A DNA stretch of 64,000 nt from Aeriscardovia aeriphila (GTDB taxonomy: Bacteria > Actinomycetota > Actinomycetes > Actinomycetales > Bifidobacteriaceae), in NCBI RefSeq assembly GCF_002259595.1, contig NZ_MWWU01000002.1, positions 930,001 to 994,000 of the forward strand. Direction: 5' to 3'. Made by a program: the position numbers and the translations under genes. Shown here one piece after another: positions 52,784 through 61,382 of the stretch (positions are counted from its first letter, which is position 1; each line of letters opens with the position of its first letter). The notes below the pieces were generated by a model. That model saw only the letters and a program-made list of their open reading frames with translations. It was not told the origin of the DNA and did no database searches.

Positions 52784-53422
52784 TCATTTCACGAGCTTCT
52801 TAATCTGGCCAAGAGTCACTTCGTTGGGCAATTTATCTTGTTTGGCAAGAAACACTCGTGAAAATGAGACGTTATCTACTTTCGAACTCGTAAAAGGTTC
52901 AGTCGTCAACGTTGTAAAATCATTAATATGAGTCAAGGCGTACTGTCCAAACACTTCGACAGCCTCTTCCTTACCAAAGTTTTCTTTGAGCTCCTTTTCT
53001 TTTTCGAAGTCAGCTGGACGATAGCTAAAGATTAACAGGATCTGCTTTTCATGCAACCACCCTGGGTCTCCTGTTCCAATTTCACGAATAATAACCTTGT
53101 CATGGGGTTTATGCTCTCCTTTGAGCACCCCAATAACCGAAAAGGTATATTTCGTGACAATTCCGAAAATCTCATCCCCTGTTACTTCTTTCTTAATCAC
53201 TTCTCCCACCATAATATTTTGATTGTTCTTAGCAATCTTGGGCAGGGTCAATGATGTTTTTCCTCGCTCCACGTGCATTGTGTCTTCAGGCAATAGATAC
53301 GAGGATTCATTGGGCACAGGCCAATCCTTCGACGGAGTAGTCAGCCCACACCCAATGAGTGAGAGTGTCAGAAGGGAAGTAAGCATTCCTGCGCATACTG
53401 TTTGCGTTATTTTCTTCTTCAT
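52784..53422 (-). CDS. Lipoprotein, family copy 1 (possible NTR/TIMP-like fold)
   Basis: A 212-residue lipoprotein with lipobox LIGC (Cys near 25) and then TTPSKDWPVPNES. The body repeats the pattern of its paralogues: MVGEVIKKEV, FGIVTKYTFSVIGVLKGEHKPHDKVIIREIG, EKQILLIFSY, and a C-terminal block ALTHINDFTTLTTEPF and LPNEVTLGQIKKLVK. The order 'VGEV...TFSVIGVLKG...IIRE.G...LLLF' is like netrin/TIMP-type OB-barrels, which I suggest only as a fold hypothesis. AAGGA precedes the ATG. It lies 48 bases behind copy 2. Confidence 0.75.
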   Translation of the reverse strand: MKKKITQTVCAGMLTSLLTLSLIGCGLTTPSKDWPVPNESSYLLPEDTMHVERGKTSLTLPKIAKNNQNIMVGEVIKKEVTGDEIFGIVTKYTFSVIGVLKGEHKPHDKVIIREIGTGDPGWLHEKQILLIFSYRPADFEKEKELKENFGKEEAVEVFGQYALTHINDFTTLTTEPFTSSKVDNVSFSRVFLAKQDKLPNEVTLGQIKKLVK

Positions 53423-53470
53423 CTTTTGTCCTTGAACTCTTTCTCTGACAGCGCTGAAGAACCCATTCTG

Positions 53471-54106
53471 TCATTTCACGAGCTTTTTGATCTGGCCAAG
53501 AGTCACCTCGTTAGGCAACTGTGCCTTTTTGAGAAGAAACACCTTCGAAAACGACACATTATCAACCTTGTTACTACTGAAAGGCTCAGTCGTGAGAGTG
53601 GTGAAATCATTAATATGTGTCAACGCATACTCTGCAGCTACGGAGGCGGCTTCTTGGTCTCCCCAATTTTCCTTGAGCTCTTTTCTGTCTTCTTGGTCTC
53701 GCGGAAGAACCGTAAACAGCAGTAGCACCTGTTTCTCTTTGAGATGCCATGGCTCTTCAGTGGCTCCTACCTCTCGGATGATCACCTTGTCGTGAGGCTT
53801 ATGGTCTCCTTTGAGCACGCCAATCACAGAGAAGGTATTCTCTGTCACGATTCCGAAAATCGGGTCTGCTATTACTTCTTTCTTAATCACCTCTCCGACC
53901 ATGATGTTGGTGTGATCGCTCACCATTTTGTTGAGCTTCAGAGGCGTTGCCGTTTTCTGTAGAGTCACTTTGTCCTCAGAAATCCCATACGAGGATTCAT
54001 TGGGCACAGGCCAATCCTTCGAAGGAGTAGTCAGCCCACACCCAATGAGTGACAATGTACACAAGAAGATGCTGAGAGTAGCAATCACTCTTCGACGAAC
54101 AAACAT
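53471..54106 (-). CDS. Lipoprotein, family copy 2
   Basis: A 211-residue paralogue of copy 1, nearly identical around the lipobox (LIGCGLTTPSKDWPVPNESSY) and the C-terminal 45 residues (HINDFTTLTTEPF, LPNEVTLGQIKKLVK), but more different in the centre (HTNIMVGEVIKKEV, TFSVIGVLKGDHKPHDK). The mix of near-identity and divergence points to recent duplication or gene conversion. It directly follows the metzincin gene by 47 bases on the same strand, so it is probably co-transcribed with it. Confidence 0.75.
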   Translation of the reverse strand: MFVRRRVIATLSIFLCTLSLIGCGLTTPSKDWPVPNESSYGISEDKVTLQKTATPLKLNKMVSDHTNIMVGEVIKKEVIADPIFGIVTENTFSVIGVLKGDHKPHDKVIIREVGATEEPWHLKEKQVLLLFTVLPRDQEDRKELKENWGDQEAASVAAEYALTHINDFTTLTTEPFSSNKVDNVSFSKVFLLKKAQLPNEVTLGQIKKLVK

Positions 54107-54153
54107 CGTGATCAGCTTTCACACCGTGAACATGTTCGAATTATTAGCAAGAA

Positions 54154-54771
54154 CTAGTATTTCGAATTAATCCCTCTTACATCATCGGTTGTGAGATACT
54201 CTACTCCACTCTTGTATGACTGATCTGCGTTAGCATACATTACCGTATGCACATAATCACTATGCCCTAGTCCCCAAGCATGACCAAGCTCGTGCAACCA
54301 GATTAAGCGAACTTTACCAATTGGAGTTGAGGGTCGAATGATACTCTTATTCAGCATCACATCTGCCCAAGTAATCCTCTTACGGGGATACTTATCTGCA
54401 TCACTGTTCGTATACCCTGCAACATTTTGGCTGCCATCTTTGAATCCAATCCAGTTCGTTCCACCATAGTAGCGTGCTTGTGCAAGCATCTTACCGTTGT
54501 TATTCCGCGAAAGATGCACGTGGGTTTGAGTGTTGTAATTGTCGATGGCCTGGTTGAGTGCAGTGGAATAAACTCCACTCACATCGCCGTAGGCACGAAT
54601 CATCTGAATTGAGCTATCCCATTTCGCAGGATATGTTGAATATGCATAGGCAGAATGAGTAGGAATCGCGCTCGACACCCCAAGAATAATCAGAAAGACG
54701 AGTACTGCTTTCCCTAGCAGTCTGAAACCAAAGAGCTGACTGTTATAATTACCTTTTCTTGTGTTCATCAT
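54154..54771 (-). CDS. Secreted metzincin metalloprotease
   Basis: A 205-residue exported protein with signal peptide (about 18-43, ending HSAYA). HELGHAWGLGH at 160-170 is the metzincin zinc motif HExxHxxGxxH with catalytic Glu161, and M178 in HTVMYAN fits the Met-turn. The small size and simple layout are matrixin-like, without pro- or hemopexin domains. The AAGGTG ribosome site fits either of the two adjacent ATG codons. Lipoprotein genes of one family lie on both sides on the same strand, which suggests they work with it, perhaps as inhibitors or anchors (inference). Confidence 0.85.
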   Translation of the reverse strand: MMNTRKGNYNSQLFGFRLLGKAVLVFLIILGVSSAIPTHSAYAYSTYPAKWDSSIQMIRAYGDVSGVYSTALNQAIDNYNTQTHVHLSRNNNGKMLAQARYYGGTNWIGFKDGSQNVAGYTNSDADKYPRKRITWADVMLNKSIIRPSTPIGKVRLIWLHELGHAWGLGHSDYVHTVMYANADQSYKSGVEYLTTDDVRGINSKY

Positions 54772-54822
54772 GCACCTTCTCTACCTTTATTTTTTCAAGT
54801 AATTACCACTTGTTTCGTTTGG

Positions 54823-55485
54823 TTAATGTTGCTGAATGGTAGAAAGAACCTGGCTGATATCAACTTCATCAGGGAGCTGATCGATCTCTGTATTAAACAT
54901 TCTTTCAAAAGAGACCGATGAATCCGAACGATTGTTGTTCGAAGTAGTCCTCATGAGAGTTGTGAATGTTCTCTTATTAGACAAAGAATAGATACCTGCG
55001 GTTACACCTCGAACTGCATATTGATCTCCGAAGACAGCCTTGTCCTCTGGTCTGTTGGGGTCTGCAACAGGGTTAAGAAAAAGCATTATGACCTCATTCT
55101 GTTTGAGAATAATAGGGTCATTTTCGCCCGTTTGCCGCACTGTTATTGAGCCTTCGGTAGCAGGTTTTCCTTTCAGCGTGGAGATCACATTGACTGTAGA
55201 GAGCGTTACGTAATGATAGTTATCTACATCAAGAGCTGTTTCTTGCTGTTCAACTTTCCCCACAACAATAAGTGGGCTATCATCAGTTAATTCCTCCAAA
55301 GAAGCATATGATCGTTCCCTCAAAAAGTGATATCGAGAGTCTTCCATGCTTAATCCCACTCGAGGAGTGGCAATCTTCTCTTCATGAGTTTGAGAAGCGC
55401 TGCTTCCACATCCCAATAGTGAAACACAAACGAGTACAGAAAGTACTCCTGAACCTACAGTCCGGACAATGTTACTTGTCATCAT
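54823..55485 (-). CDS. Lipoprotein, divergent family copy 3
   Basis: A 220-residue lipoprotein (LLGC lipobox, then GSSASQTHEEK). The central pattern is that of the family: SPLIVVGKVEQQETALD, LSTVNVISTLKGKPATEGSITVRQTGEND, NEVIMLFLNPV, but sequence identity with copies 1 and 2 is low and the C-terminus (LPDEVDISQVLSTI) differs. It lies 51 bases upstream of the metzincin gene on the same strand. GAGGGA precedes the start; two adjacent ATGs are possible. Confidence 0.7.
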   Translation of the reverse strand: MMTSNIVRTVGSGVLSVLVCVSLLGCGSSASQTHEEKIATPRVGLSMEDSRYHFLRERSYASLEELTDDSPLIVVGKVEQQETALDVDNYHYVTLSTVNVISTLKGKPATEGSITVRQTGENDPIILKQNEVIMLFLNPVADPNRPEDKAVFGDQYAVRGVTAGIYSLSNKRTFTTLMRTTSNNNRSDSSVSFERMFNTEIDQLPDEVDISQVLSTIQQH

Positions 55486-55652
55486 TCCCTCAATTGACGT
55501 AGCGGATAGGGTTAGTCACCTCGTCTGTAGAAGAAGTCATCTTCGTTGGTAACTTCTTCTTCTCTTCTCCAGACCTCAGTGATCTTAGGTAGCGCACAAG
55601 GCGTCGAACGAAACAGTACTCACAGCAGTTTCTTTACTGCTTTTGCAGTATT

Positions 55653-56096
55653 CTATGCCCTACTTATTCCTTTGTCTAGATACCGTTTATAAACGAAACT
55701 TTCGAGAAGGATCTGCTTTTCATGGAGATGCTCGGGCTGCTGTGCACCCCACTCGCGGATAATGATTTTCTCATGCGGGCGATGCTTGCCTTTCAGCACA
55801 CCAATTATCGAGAATGTACTTTTCGTGATAATGCCGAAAATAGGGCTCGCAGTAACTTCTTTCTTCACCACTTCGCCGACGATCACATTGCTGGAATCAT
55901 GTATTAGTTGCTGAAGTGACTTGATACTTCCACTTCTTTCCACGGTAAAATTCTCCTCAGCAATCCCATACGAGGATTCATTGGGCACAGGCCAATCCTT
56001 CGAAGGAGTAGTCAGCCCACGACCAGTGAGAAGCAACGCTGTGGTAAGAATGACTGCAGTCAGTGAAAAGCTCAGCCTTCCCCCTACTTATAGTGA
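55653..56096 (-). pseudogene. Decayed lipoprotein, family copy 4
   Basis: The frame keeps a hydrophobic signal-like stretch and GLTTPSKDWPVPNESSYG, VGEVVKKEVTASPIFGI, TFSIIGVLKGKHRPHEKIIIREWG and EKQILL, then shifts out of the family pattern (ESFVYKRYLDKG) and stops about 80 residues short. The lipobox Cys has become Arg (LLTGRG), and no start codon precedes the signal region because an in-frame TAA lies just upstream. These three defects make it a pseudogene. Confidence 0.85.
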
Positions 56097-56105
56097 ATCG
56101 CCTGA

Positions 56106-56357
56106 GCAATATCGCACAGTGGCAATCTTAAGAAACGTCTTCTCACAACAACACTTGCCAGCTTATTAGTGATTGTTTTCCTTGCCACAGGCTTTGGCGT
56201 GTACCAATGGCGTAGCCAACAAGAAGCGTTACAAACTTGCACGATGGTACTCGATTCTCTGAAGTACGACCTTCATCGGCTCAAGCAGCGCCAATCGTCA
56301 GATAGCTGTTTCAAGCGAAAAAGAAAATTTGGCTTAGCCCTCACCTCAATTAGTTGA
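56106..56357 (+). pseudogene. Inverted relic of the coiled-coil membrane protein gene
   Basis: After an in-frame stop at 56103-56105 the plus frame reads KKRLLTTTLASLLVIVFLA then TGFGVYQWRSQQEALQTC and VLDSLKYDLHRLKQRQ. This matches the membrane helix and first coiled-coil turn of the protein at 51554-52732 (KKSIAIIASSIAAGLLVIAG, GYGVYAYWSNKQHQQAVQTC). Both ends are lost. It points away from its full-length relative and shows that the region was duplicated and rearranged. Confidence 0.75.
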
Positions 56358-56737
56358 CAAAAGTATTGAATGTATCCGTCTGTTTTGCTCTCTTTTGGTG
56401 GAATAAAAATACTATTCGTCCAACAAACCATCCAGCAGATCCATCAGAGGGACATTCAAGACGATGGAGATCTTCAACACCTCCGTCACGCGCCAATGGA
56501 TCCGCCCGATCAACTTCTTGGGAAGACGAGCTGGGAGAAGGCCTATGCGCTTTGCAAGCGGCTTTCAGCCATGTTTTTCCTCACCAAGAGGATACGAATA
56601 TTCGAACCAATACGCGCATCATGTGCGAGATGTGAATCTGATGAACTAGACATACAAACTGCGTTTCATTCTTTCATTAATTCACCAAGAAGAACACTGC
56701 AGAAACAAATTCTGCCAAGGAGTATGAGCACTTTTTG
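56358..56737. other. Gene-free region left of the integration site
   Basis: No convincing gene. Open frames here lack ribosome sites and run through the tRNA fragment. Probably decayed sequence. Confidence 0.5.
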
Positions 56738-56774
56738 TGCCCCCGCAGGGACTCGAACCCTGGACACGCGGATT
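56738..56774 (-). other. 3' half of tRNA-Lys: attachment site of an integrated element
   Basis: Read on the minus strand it gives AATCCGCGTGTCC, the T arm CAGGGTTCGAGTCCCTG and the acceptor end CGGGGGCA, the last 37 bases of a tRNA-Lys (probably CTT), starting in the anticodon loop. The 5' half is missing. Tyrosine integrases that target tRNA genes leave such a fragment at one junction; since the lost 5' half would lie to the right, the element extends rightwards. Confidence 0.88.
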
Positions 56775-57081
56775 TATCCCCTCCAGATGATTGCAATTCC
56801 AACAATATTTTGTAGGAACTACATTCGAGGCAACTTTTATCGTATAAAACCTGTCCTATCTGTAAATCTTTCCTTTGTACGAGAAATGCGGGAAAGAAAA
56901 TCTATAACTATTTTTGTTCAATTCCTTCTATAAGCGTGTCGTAGGGACAAGACCACCACTTATGCATCATTAACTCTCCATTATCCGCATGTTTTTGGTT
57001 CGAAATAGGGACGACATCACCACCTTTGGAACAATTATGATCGGAAGTTGTCCAATTCTGTTCTCTGAAAGGGAGACAACA

Positions 57082-57969
57082 ATGCCTGGCCCACTACCAC
57101 GACCAATTCCACCAACATGGAACGAGCAAGTCACCACTTGGATCACCTGGCTCGCAAGTCGAGGCATCAGTTCCACCACAATCTACAGTTGGAAACATAA
57201 ACTGTTAGCCTTCGCACACTTCACCCAACAACCACCAGAACTCATCACTGCAAACGATATTGAACAGTGGCTTGCACGAAACAAAAGCAGGAACACGAAG
57301 AGAGCAGACCTGTGCGCGATGAGAAGTTTCTACTCGTGCATGACACTGAAGAAGAAGATAAAGCACGACCCGTCACAAGACGTGGTGATGTCGAAGCGTT
57401 CTGTTCGTAAGATGACTCCTGCTCCTTATCAAAGTGTCATGAATTTGAAGAAGACAACTGAGCCTCGCATTCAGTTAATGGTGCTGTTGATGAGTGAGAT
57501 GGGATTGCGACGCAGTGAAGTTTCAGCGGTGCACGCGCACGATCTGAATCAAGAATTGAATGGTAAGCTCACACTCACCATTCATGGGAAGGGAGATAAA
57601 GAACGGTTAGTTCCTGTCAGTCCTCGCGTGAAGAGACTTTTACTGAAGCAATTGAAGCAGAGTAAAAGCGGCTGGCTATTCCCCTCACGTAACCATGGTC
57701 ATGAGAGCGGGAAGCATTTGACTGGAGCAACGATTGGGAAATTGGTGAGACAAGAAACAGGTTGGTCACCCCATGCGTTCCGTCGTCGCTTTGCTACCGA
57801 TACTTTCCAGGCAACGCATAATATCTTCGCAGTGAAAGAACTTCTTGGTCATGCGAATCTTGCAGTCACACAACAATATTTGTGGACAGATCAACAAGAA
57901 CTGGAACAAGCAATGCGTGATCTTAATGATTGGAGAACTCAACAACAGAAACTCATCAGGGTACAATAG
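57082..57969 (+). CDS. int: Tyrosine site-specific integrase
   Basis: A 295-residue recombinase that should integrate and excise the element at tRNA-Lys. An N-terminal SAM-like core-binding domain (10-100) is followed by the catalytic domain with R143 (MGLRRSEV), the Lys strand HGKGDKERLVPV, H231 and R234 (HAFRRR), H257 (LLGHANL) and the nucleophile Y266 (TQQYLW). The ATG at 57082 has GGGAG before it; upstream codons to 56989 are not family-like. It lies about 300 bases inside the element from the att fragment. No excisionase is recognised. Confidence 0.94.
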   Translation: MPGPLPRPIPPTWNEQVTTWITWLASRGISSTTIYSWKHKLLAFAHFTQQPPELITANDIEQWLARNKSRNTKRADLCAMRSFYSCMTLKKKIKHDPSQDVVMSKRSVRKMTPAPYQSVMNLKKTTEPRIQLMVLLMSEMGLRRSEVSAVHAHDLNQELNGKLTLTIHGKGDKERLVPVSPRVKRLLLKQLKQSKSGWLFPSRNHGHESGKHLTGATIGKLVRQETGWSPHAFRRRFATDTFQATHNIFAVKELLGHANLAVTQQYLWTDQQELEQAMRDLNDWRTQQQKLIRVQ

Positions 57970-58006
57970 AAGAAGAACTTGTGCCCCAATTGGGGAGGTA
58001 AACATT

Positions 58007-58378
58007 ATGTTACAGGAGCGGATGATGAGAAAAATAGTAGACTCAGCACGACTGCTCATCATTCGGGAGATGATGGGATTGAGTTCTCACCAACTCGCTT
58101 CCCTACTCGGTGTAGATCACCGGTCTGTCATCCGGTGGGAGAATGGGATGTTTGAAGTTCCCGACTATGCTGATCGTAAATATAAGGAGTTGACCGAAGA
58201 GTTTGAAGGCTCAGCCGTCAACTTGGCGAAGGAAGCGCGCGCTCTCGGTTACGTTCCTGTACCTCATGATAAGAAAGCCCGATATGGTTTTCCCGCTTCG
58301 TGGTATCGAGCTGTAGCTCGCCGTGCAGTGGAGATATCCGGATTGCCTGCTGTATGGGATGACGCACTCACGAAGTAG
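58007..58378 (+). CDS. Helix-turn-helix protein, DUF1870/YdiL/Aca2-like (tentative)
   Basis: A 123-residue DNA-binding protein. IIREMMGLSSHQLASLLGVDHRSVIRWENG is a clear helix-turn-helix with the Trp of 'RxWExG' that many phage and anti-CRISPR-associated regulators share. The C-terminal half (YGFPASWYRAVARRAVEISGLP) is unrecognised. GGGAGGT gives a strong ribosome site before the ATG at 58007. It follows int by 37 bases and is followed by a strong terminator, so int and this gene form a module; it may control excision or transfer. Confidence 0.6.
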   Translation: MLQERMMRKIVDSARLLIIREMMGLSSHQLASLLGVDHRSVIRWENGMFEVPDYADRKYKELTEEFEGSAVNLAKEARALGYVPVPHDKKARYGFPASWYRAVARRAVEISGLPAVWDDALTK

Positions 58379-58386
58379 AACAGAGG

Positions 58387-58415
58387 AAGCCCCTCAGAAA
58401 AATTCTGAGGGGCTT
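58387..58415 (+). terminator. Rho-independent terminator behind the integrase module
   Basis: AAGCCCCTCAGAA (58387-58399) and TTCTGAGGGGCTT (58403-58415) form a perfect 13-bp stem with a 3-base loop, followed by TTGTTA. Confidence 0.95.
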
Positions 58416-58495
58416 TGTTATGAAAAGAAAGAATATGAGTCATCAGTAAATCGTATAGGCAGCTCCTTTCCTTCTGTTACGCACAAGAGTGAAGA

Positions 58496-59122
58496 TCAGT
58501 ATGATCCAAAGGCAGAAAATGGATTCGAATTTTCGTTCATCTCGGACGAGTACTGATCAGAAGATTCATTCATATCATTATGAGCTTCGTCGGACGCCGG
58601 ACTGTCAAATGAGGAGGCTGACTCTTCAGATGAAGTGTCAGTGTTCTGCTCTTCAGTGTTAGAGTCGATATTCAATTCATCCTGGTTGGAAACAGTTTGT
58701 TCTTCCTGATGCTCACTGTTATTCTCTGTGGACTTTTCCACAGGAGCGTCTTGTTCAAGTGAAGTCTGTTCAACTTCATCTGGCTTCTTCTGATCATCAG
58801 CTGGAGTAGAACTCTCATCAGCTGATTCATCAGAAGCGTCAGGAACAGACGGAGTCAGATCGAGCGCAACGATCTTGCGCAACTGGACAATAGGGATATT
58901 AACTTCTTGAGCAAACTGTGACAAACTCATTCGACGCAAACTCAAGAACTCAGTCAAAGCCGACTGTAGTTCCATCGTTGCGTTCTGAAGCTCCTGCGCA
59001 GAGCTAGCAATCGAACCTGTCAACTCTTCTAGTCTCTTCAAACTCTGACGATCATCTTTTAACATGCGATCAAACTTCTCTCCCAAGAAATTTGCAAGCT
59101 CACCATTCAAACGTCGAGCCAT
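58496..59122 (-). CDS. Coiled-coil protein with long acidic tail, mobilisable-element protein of unknown function
   Basis: A 208-residue protein I do not recognise. Residues 1-75 are helical and coiled-coil-like (FDRMLKDDRQSLKRLEELTGSI). About 75-100 (LSQFAQEVNIPIVQLRKIVALD) looks like a small helix-turn-helix. The remaining 105 residues are almost entirely Asp, Glu, Ser, Asn and Gln. AAAGGTG precedes the ATG at 59122. It is divergent from mobC across the probable oriT, a usual place for accessory relaxosome proteins (inference); the acidic tail could also mimic DNA. Confidence 0.55.
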   Translation of the reverse strand: MARRLNGELANFLGEKFDRMLKDDRQSLKRLEELTGSIASSAQELQNATMELQSALTEFLSLRRMSLSQFAQEVNIPIVQLRKIVALDLTPSVPDASDESADESSTPADDQKKPDEVEQTSLEQDAPVEKSTENNSEHQEEQTVSNQDELNIDSNTEEQNTDTSSEESASSFDSPASDEAHNDMNESSDQYSSEMNENSNPFSAFGSY

Positions 59123-59381
59123 ACTCAGCACCTTTCTTTTTCTCACACCACACAAACGTGGCATGAAACTAACGCGGTTGAACTGCCTTACGTGATAGGA
59201 AATGCGAATTTCTTGATCTCAATGCCACAAAAACATGTGTGAAGGAAGTGTGAAGCATGAAGAAAAGCTCTCCAAAGATATGTAATGAAAATGTGAAGGC
59301 TGAATTTTTCAGGAAACATTCAGACAATTCACATTGTGATGAAAGTGTGAACGCTCGTCGAAAACTCGCGTCCACTGTTCA
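59123..59381. other. Divergent region left of the probable oriT
   Basis: No gene. Several GTGTGAA/TGTGAAGG direct repeats lie between about 59229 and 59353 and may bind element proteins. Confidence 0.4.
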
Positions 59382-59460
59382 TGTCCGACATTGTCGGACA
59401 AACAAAATGTCCACGTTTTAGTGGACTAACAAGCCACGCCTTTGTCCGACGACAAAGGCC
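59382..59460 (+). other. Probable origin of transfer (oriT)
   Basis: Three inverted repeats lie in 80 bases directly upstream of mobC: TGTCCGACA-T-TGTCGGACA (59382-59400), GTCCAC/GTGGAC (59409-59414/59421-59426) and GCCTTTGTC/GACAAAGGC (59438-59446/59451-59459, followed by a T run). Such clusters next to MobC and relaxase genes are typical of oriT. The nick site is not identified. The last hairpin also looks like a terminator. Confidence 0.6.
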
Positions 59461-59539
59461 AGTTTTTTCACACTTCTGACGAAAAGTGAAAAACCGTTTT
59501 TCGGGAGACCCGAACCCCATACGAAGATCCGAGGGAAAA

Positions 59540-59923
59540 ATGAAACAGATTGAAGCAAAAGATAAAACACGAGATATTCGATTCACTATTAGATTCACAC
59601 AAAGTGAATTGGATACGCTCAAAGATCTGATGGCAGACTCGTGGCCGCACGTTTCAAGTGTGAGTGAGATCATTCGCATCTGTTTATTCAAGAGAACAGA
59701 TTTCAAACACGTGACAGTGTTCACTGACCCATCGGAAATCAGCGCAGCAATAAACAAATTCGGAAGAAACCTTGACGCATATCTCAAACTTGCTCGCACA
59801 TTGGGCATTGAAAAGGACGACCTCGCTGAATTAGAGAAGCTCAGTCATGACGTTACTGAGTTCATGCAAAACGTATGGGACGACTACAAGCAGAAAGTAG
59901 GTGTGCAATATGGCCGTGCTTGA
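59540..59923 (+). CDS. mobC: MobC-like relaxosome accessory protein
   Basis: A 127-residue protein with a ribbon-helix-helix start (DIRFTIRFTQSELDTLKDLM, SVSEIIRICLF) and the MobC-type tail (INKFGRNLDAYLKLARTLG). MobC proteins bind oriT and help the relaxase open the strands. The ATG at 59540 has GAGGGAA before it. It overlaps the relaxase gene by 14 bases, a usual arrangement of mob operons. Confidence 0.82.
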   Translation: MKQIEAKDKTRDIRFTIRFTQSELDTLKDLMADSWPHVSSVSEIIRICLFKRTDFKHVTVFTDPSEISAAINKFGRNLDAYLKLARTLGIEKDDLAELEKLSHDVTEFMQNVWDDYKQKVGVQYGRA

Positions 59924-61364
59924 ATACGCGGGAAAAGATGGATGGATTCACTCCACACTCAAGAAAGCAATCCAATATATTCAAGACCCAGCGAAAACAA
60001 CGAGTCCTGAAGGCAATCTTCTCATCTCAAACAGTATGCTCATCAAACCAAATGCTGATGATGAGACAGCATTCTTCTTCGAACGTTTCAGTCGCAACCC
60101 TCGAAACAGGAAGTCAAACAATCGTCTCGCTGCGCACTTTGTGCAAAGTTTCCCTGAAGAAGACGAGAAGAAGCTCACGCCCGAGCAAGTTCATGAGTTG
60201 GGTGTCCAACTTGCAGAAAAGATGACGGGTGGTTCAAAACATTTCATCGTAGCTACGCACGTGAGCCAGGCACACATTCATAATCACATTCTCATCGTCA
60301 ACCATGATGAGATCACCGGTCGGGCATGGAAATGGAATCAGCGTGACTTGAAAGCGTGGCGTGACATGAACGATCGCATCAGTCTGGAGAACAGTTTGTC
60401 TGTTCTGCCTCCAGCAAAGATTGGCTACGAACCAGAGAAAAACAGTTGGAAGAATATTGGCGAGCGTTATGCATTCGCGAATGGTCAGAGCAGACTAGAA
60501 CAACTCAGAATGATCATCGACACCACAGCCATGAACACCTCCACCTTCACCGAACTGAGAAAACAACTCACAAAGCACAACATTCAAATCCAAAACAGAG
60601 GAAAACATTTCACCTATATATATAAAGGAGTAAAAATCCGCGACAACCGCCTGGGAGAAGCTTTCACACCCCAAAACCTCTTCGCACGACTGCAAAAAAC
60701 AACAGTCTTTGAAATCACTATCAACAAAAGACTCATCATCAACAAAAATAAGGATACAGTCACGGTTGCTCTGCCTGGCACGCACGGAAATCTGCGCCTC
60801 ACCATCCCTCAAACACAAACTGTGAGCGACGGAACAACACTGCGCGCCTACATCGCAATCCACCGTGAACTCATTCTGCTCACCAAAACAGGACAACTCG
60901 ATCACAAGATCACAGGAGAAGAACTCCAAAACTACTTCACGCCAACGCACGAGCGAGCCAGCATCACTCGCGTGAACAATGATGATGACATTCAAGAGAT
61001 CATGCAGGCAACCAGCCACACCGCACAACAAGAAATCAGTATGCAAAAGCAAATTGATGAAGTGCGACAAGCGCTCGCCATCATCACCGCTTACGACCCT
61101 CAAACACAACACCTCAGTGTTGCTCAAAGCATGATCCAACGAGAACTCACTACCTATCAACAGCAATTAATGAAAATCGTCGTGCAAGAAACAATCCCTC
61201 TCAACCAGGCAAGCCCCGAAGATCAAGCACAAGCATGGGATGAGAAAAACCAGAAGATCACAGCGCTGGAAAACAAAATCCAAGAAGATCAGAAAAGACT
61301 CCAGCTCTTAAACAACGTGGCAAAACATGTGCAAGAACGCAATAACCACAGGAGAAACCGATAA
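59910..61364 (+). CDS. Relaxase/mobilisation nuclease (MOBP-type)
   Basis: A 484-residue relaxase that nicks oriT and leads the DNA strand into the recipient. The N-terminal domain has an early Tyr (Y6), HFVQSFPEED, and the three-His metal motif in THVSQAHIHNHILI. The N-terminal 200 residues are the nuclease; the rest is helical with coiled coil at about 370-480. No type IV secretion genes are visible, so the element must borrow a conjugation machine. AGGTG precedes the ATG at 59910. Confidence 0.9.
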   Translation: MAVLEYAGKDGWIHSTLKKAIQYIQDPAKTTSPEGNLLISNSMLIKPNADDETAFFFERFSRNPRNRKSNNRLAAHFVQSFPEEDEKKLTPEQVHELGVQLAEKMTGGSKHFIVATHVSQAHIHNHILIVNHDEITGRAWKWNQRDLKAWRDMNDRISLENSLSVLPPAKIGYEPEKNSWKNIGERYAFANGQSRLEQLRMIIDTTAMNTSTFTELRKQLTKHNIQIQNRGKHFTYIYKGVKIRDNRLGEAFTPQNLFARLQKTTVFEITINKRLIINKNKDTVTVALPGTHGNLRLTIPQTQTVSDGTTLRAYIAIHRELILLTKTGQLDHKITGEELQNYFTPTHERASITRVNNDDDIQEIMQATSHTAQQEISMQKQIDEVRQALAIITAYDPQTQHLSVAQSMIQRELTTYQQQLMKIVVQETIPLNQASPEDQAQAWDEKNQKITALENKIQEDQKRLQLLNNVAKHVQERNNHRRNR

Positions 61365-61382
61365 CCAAGAAAGGATTCTCCC

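Noticed and set aside
56370-56933. 187-codon frame across the att site
   Set aside because: It contains the translation CAPAGTRTLDTR that results from reading a tRNA gene fragment as protein; no ribosome site.
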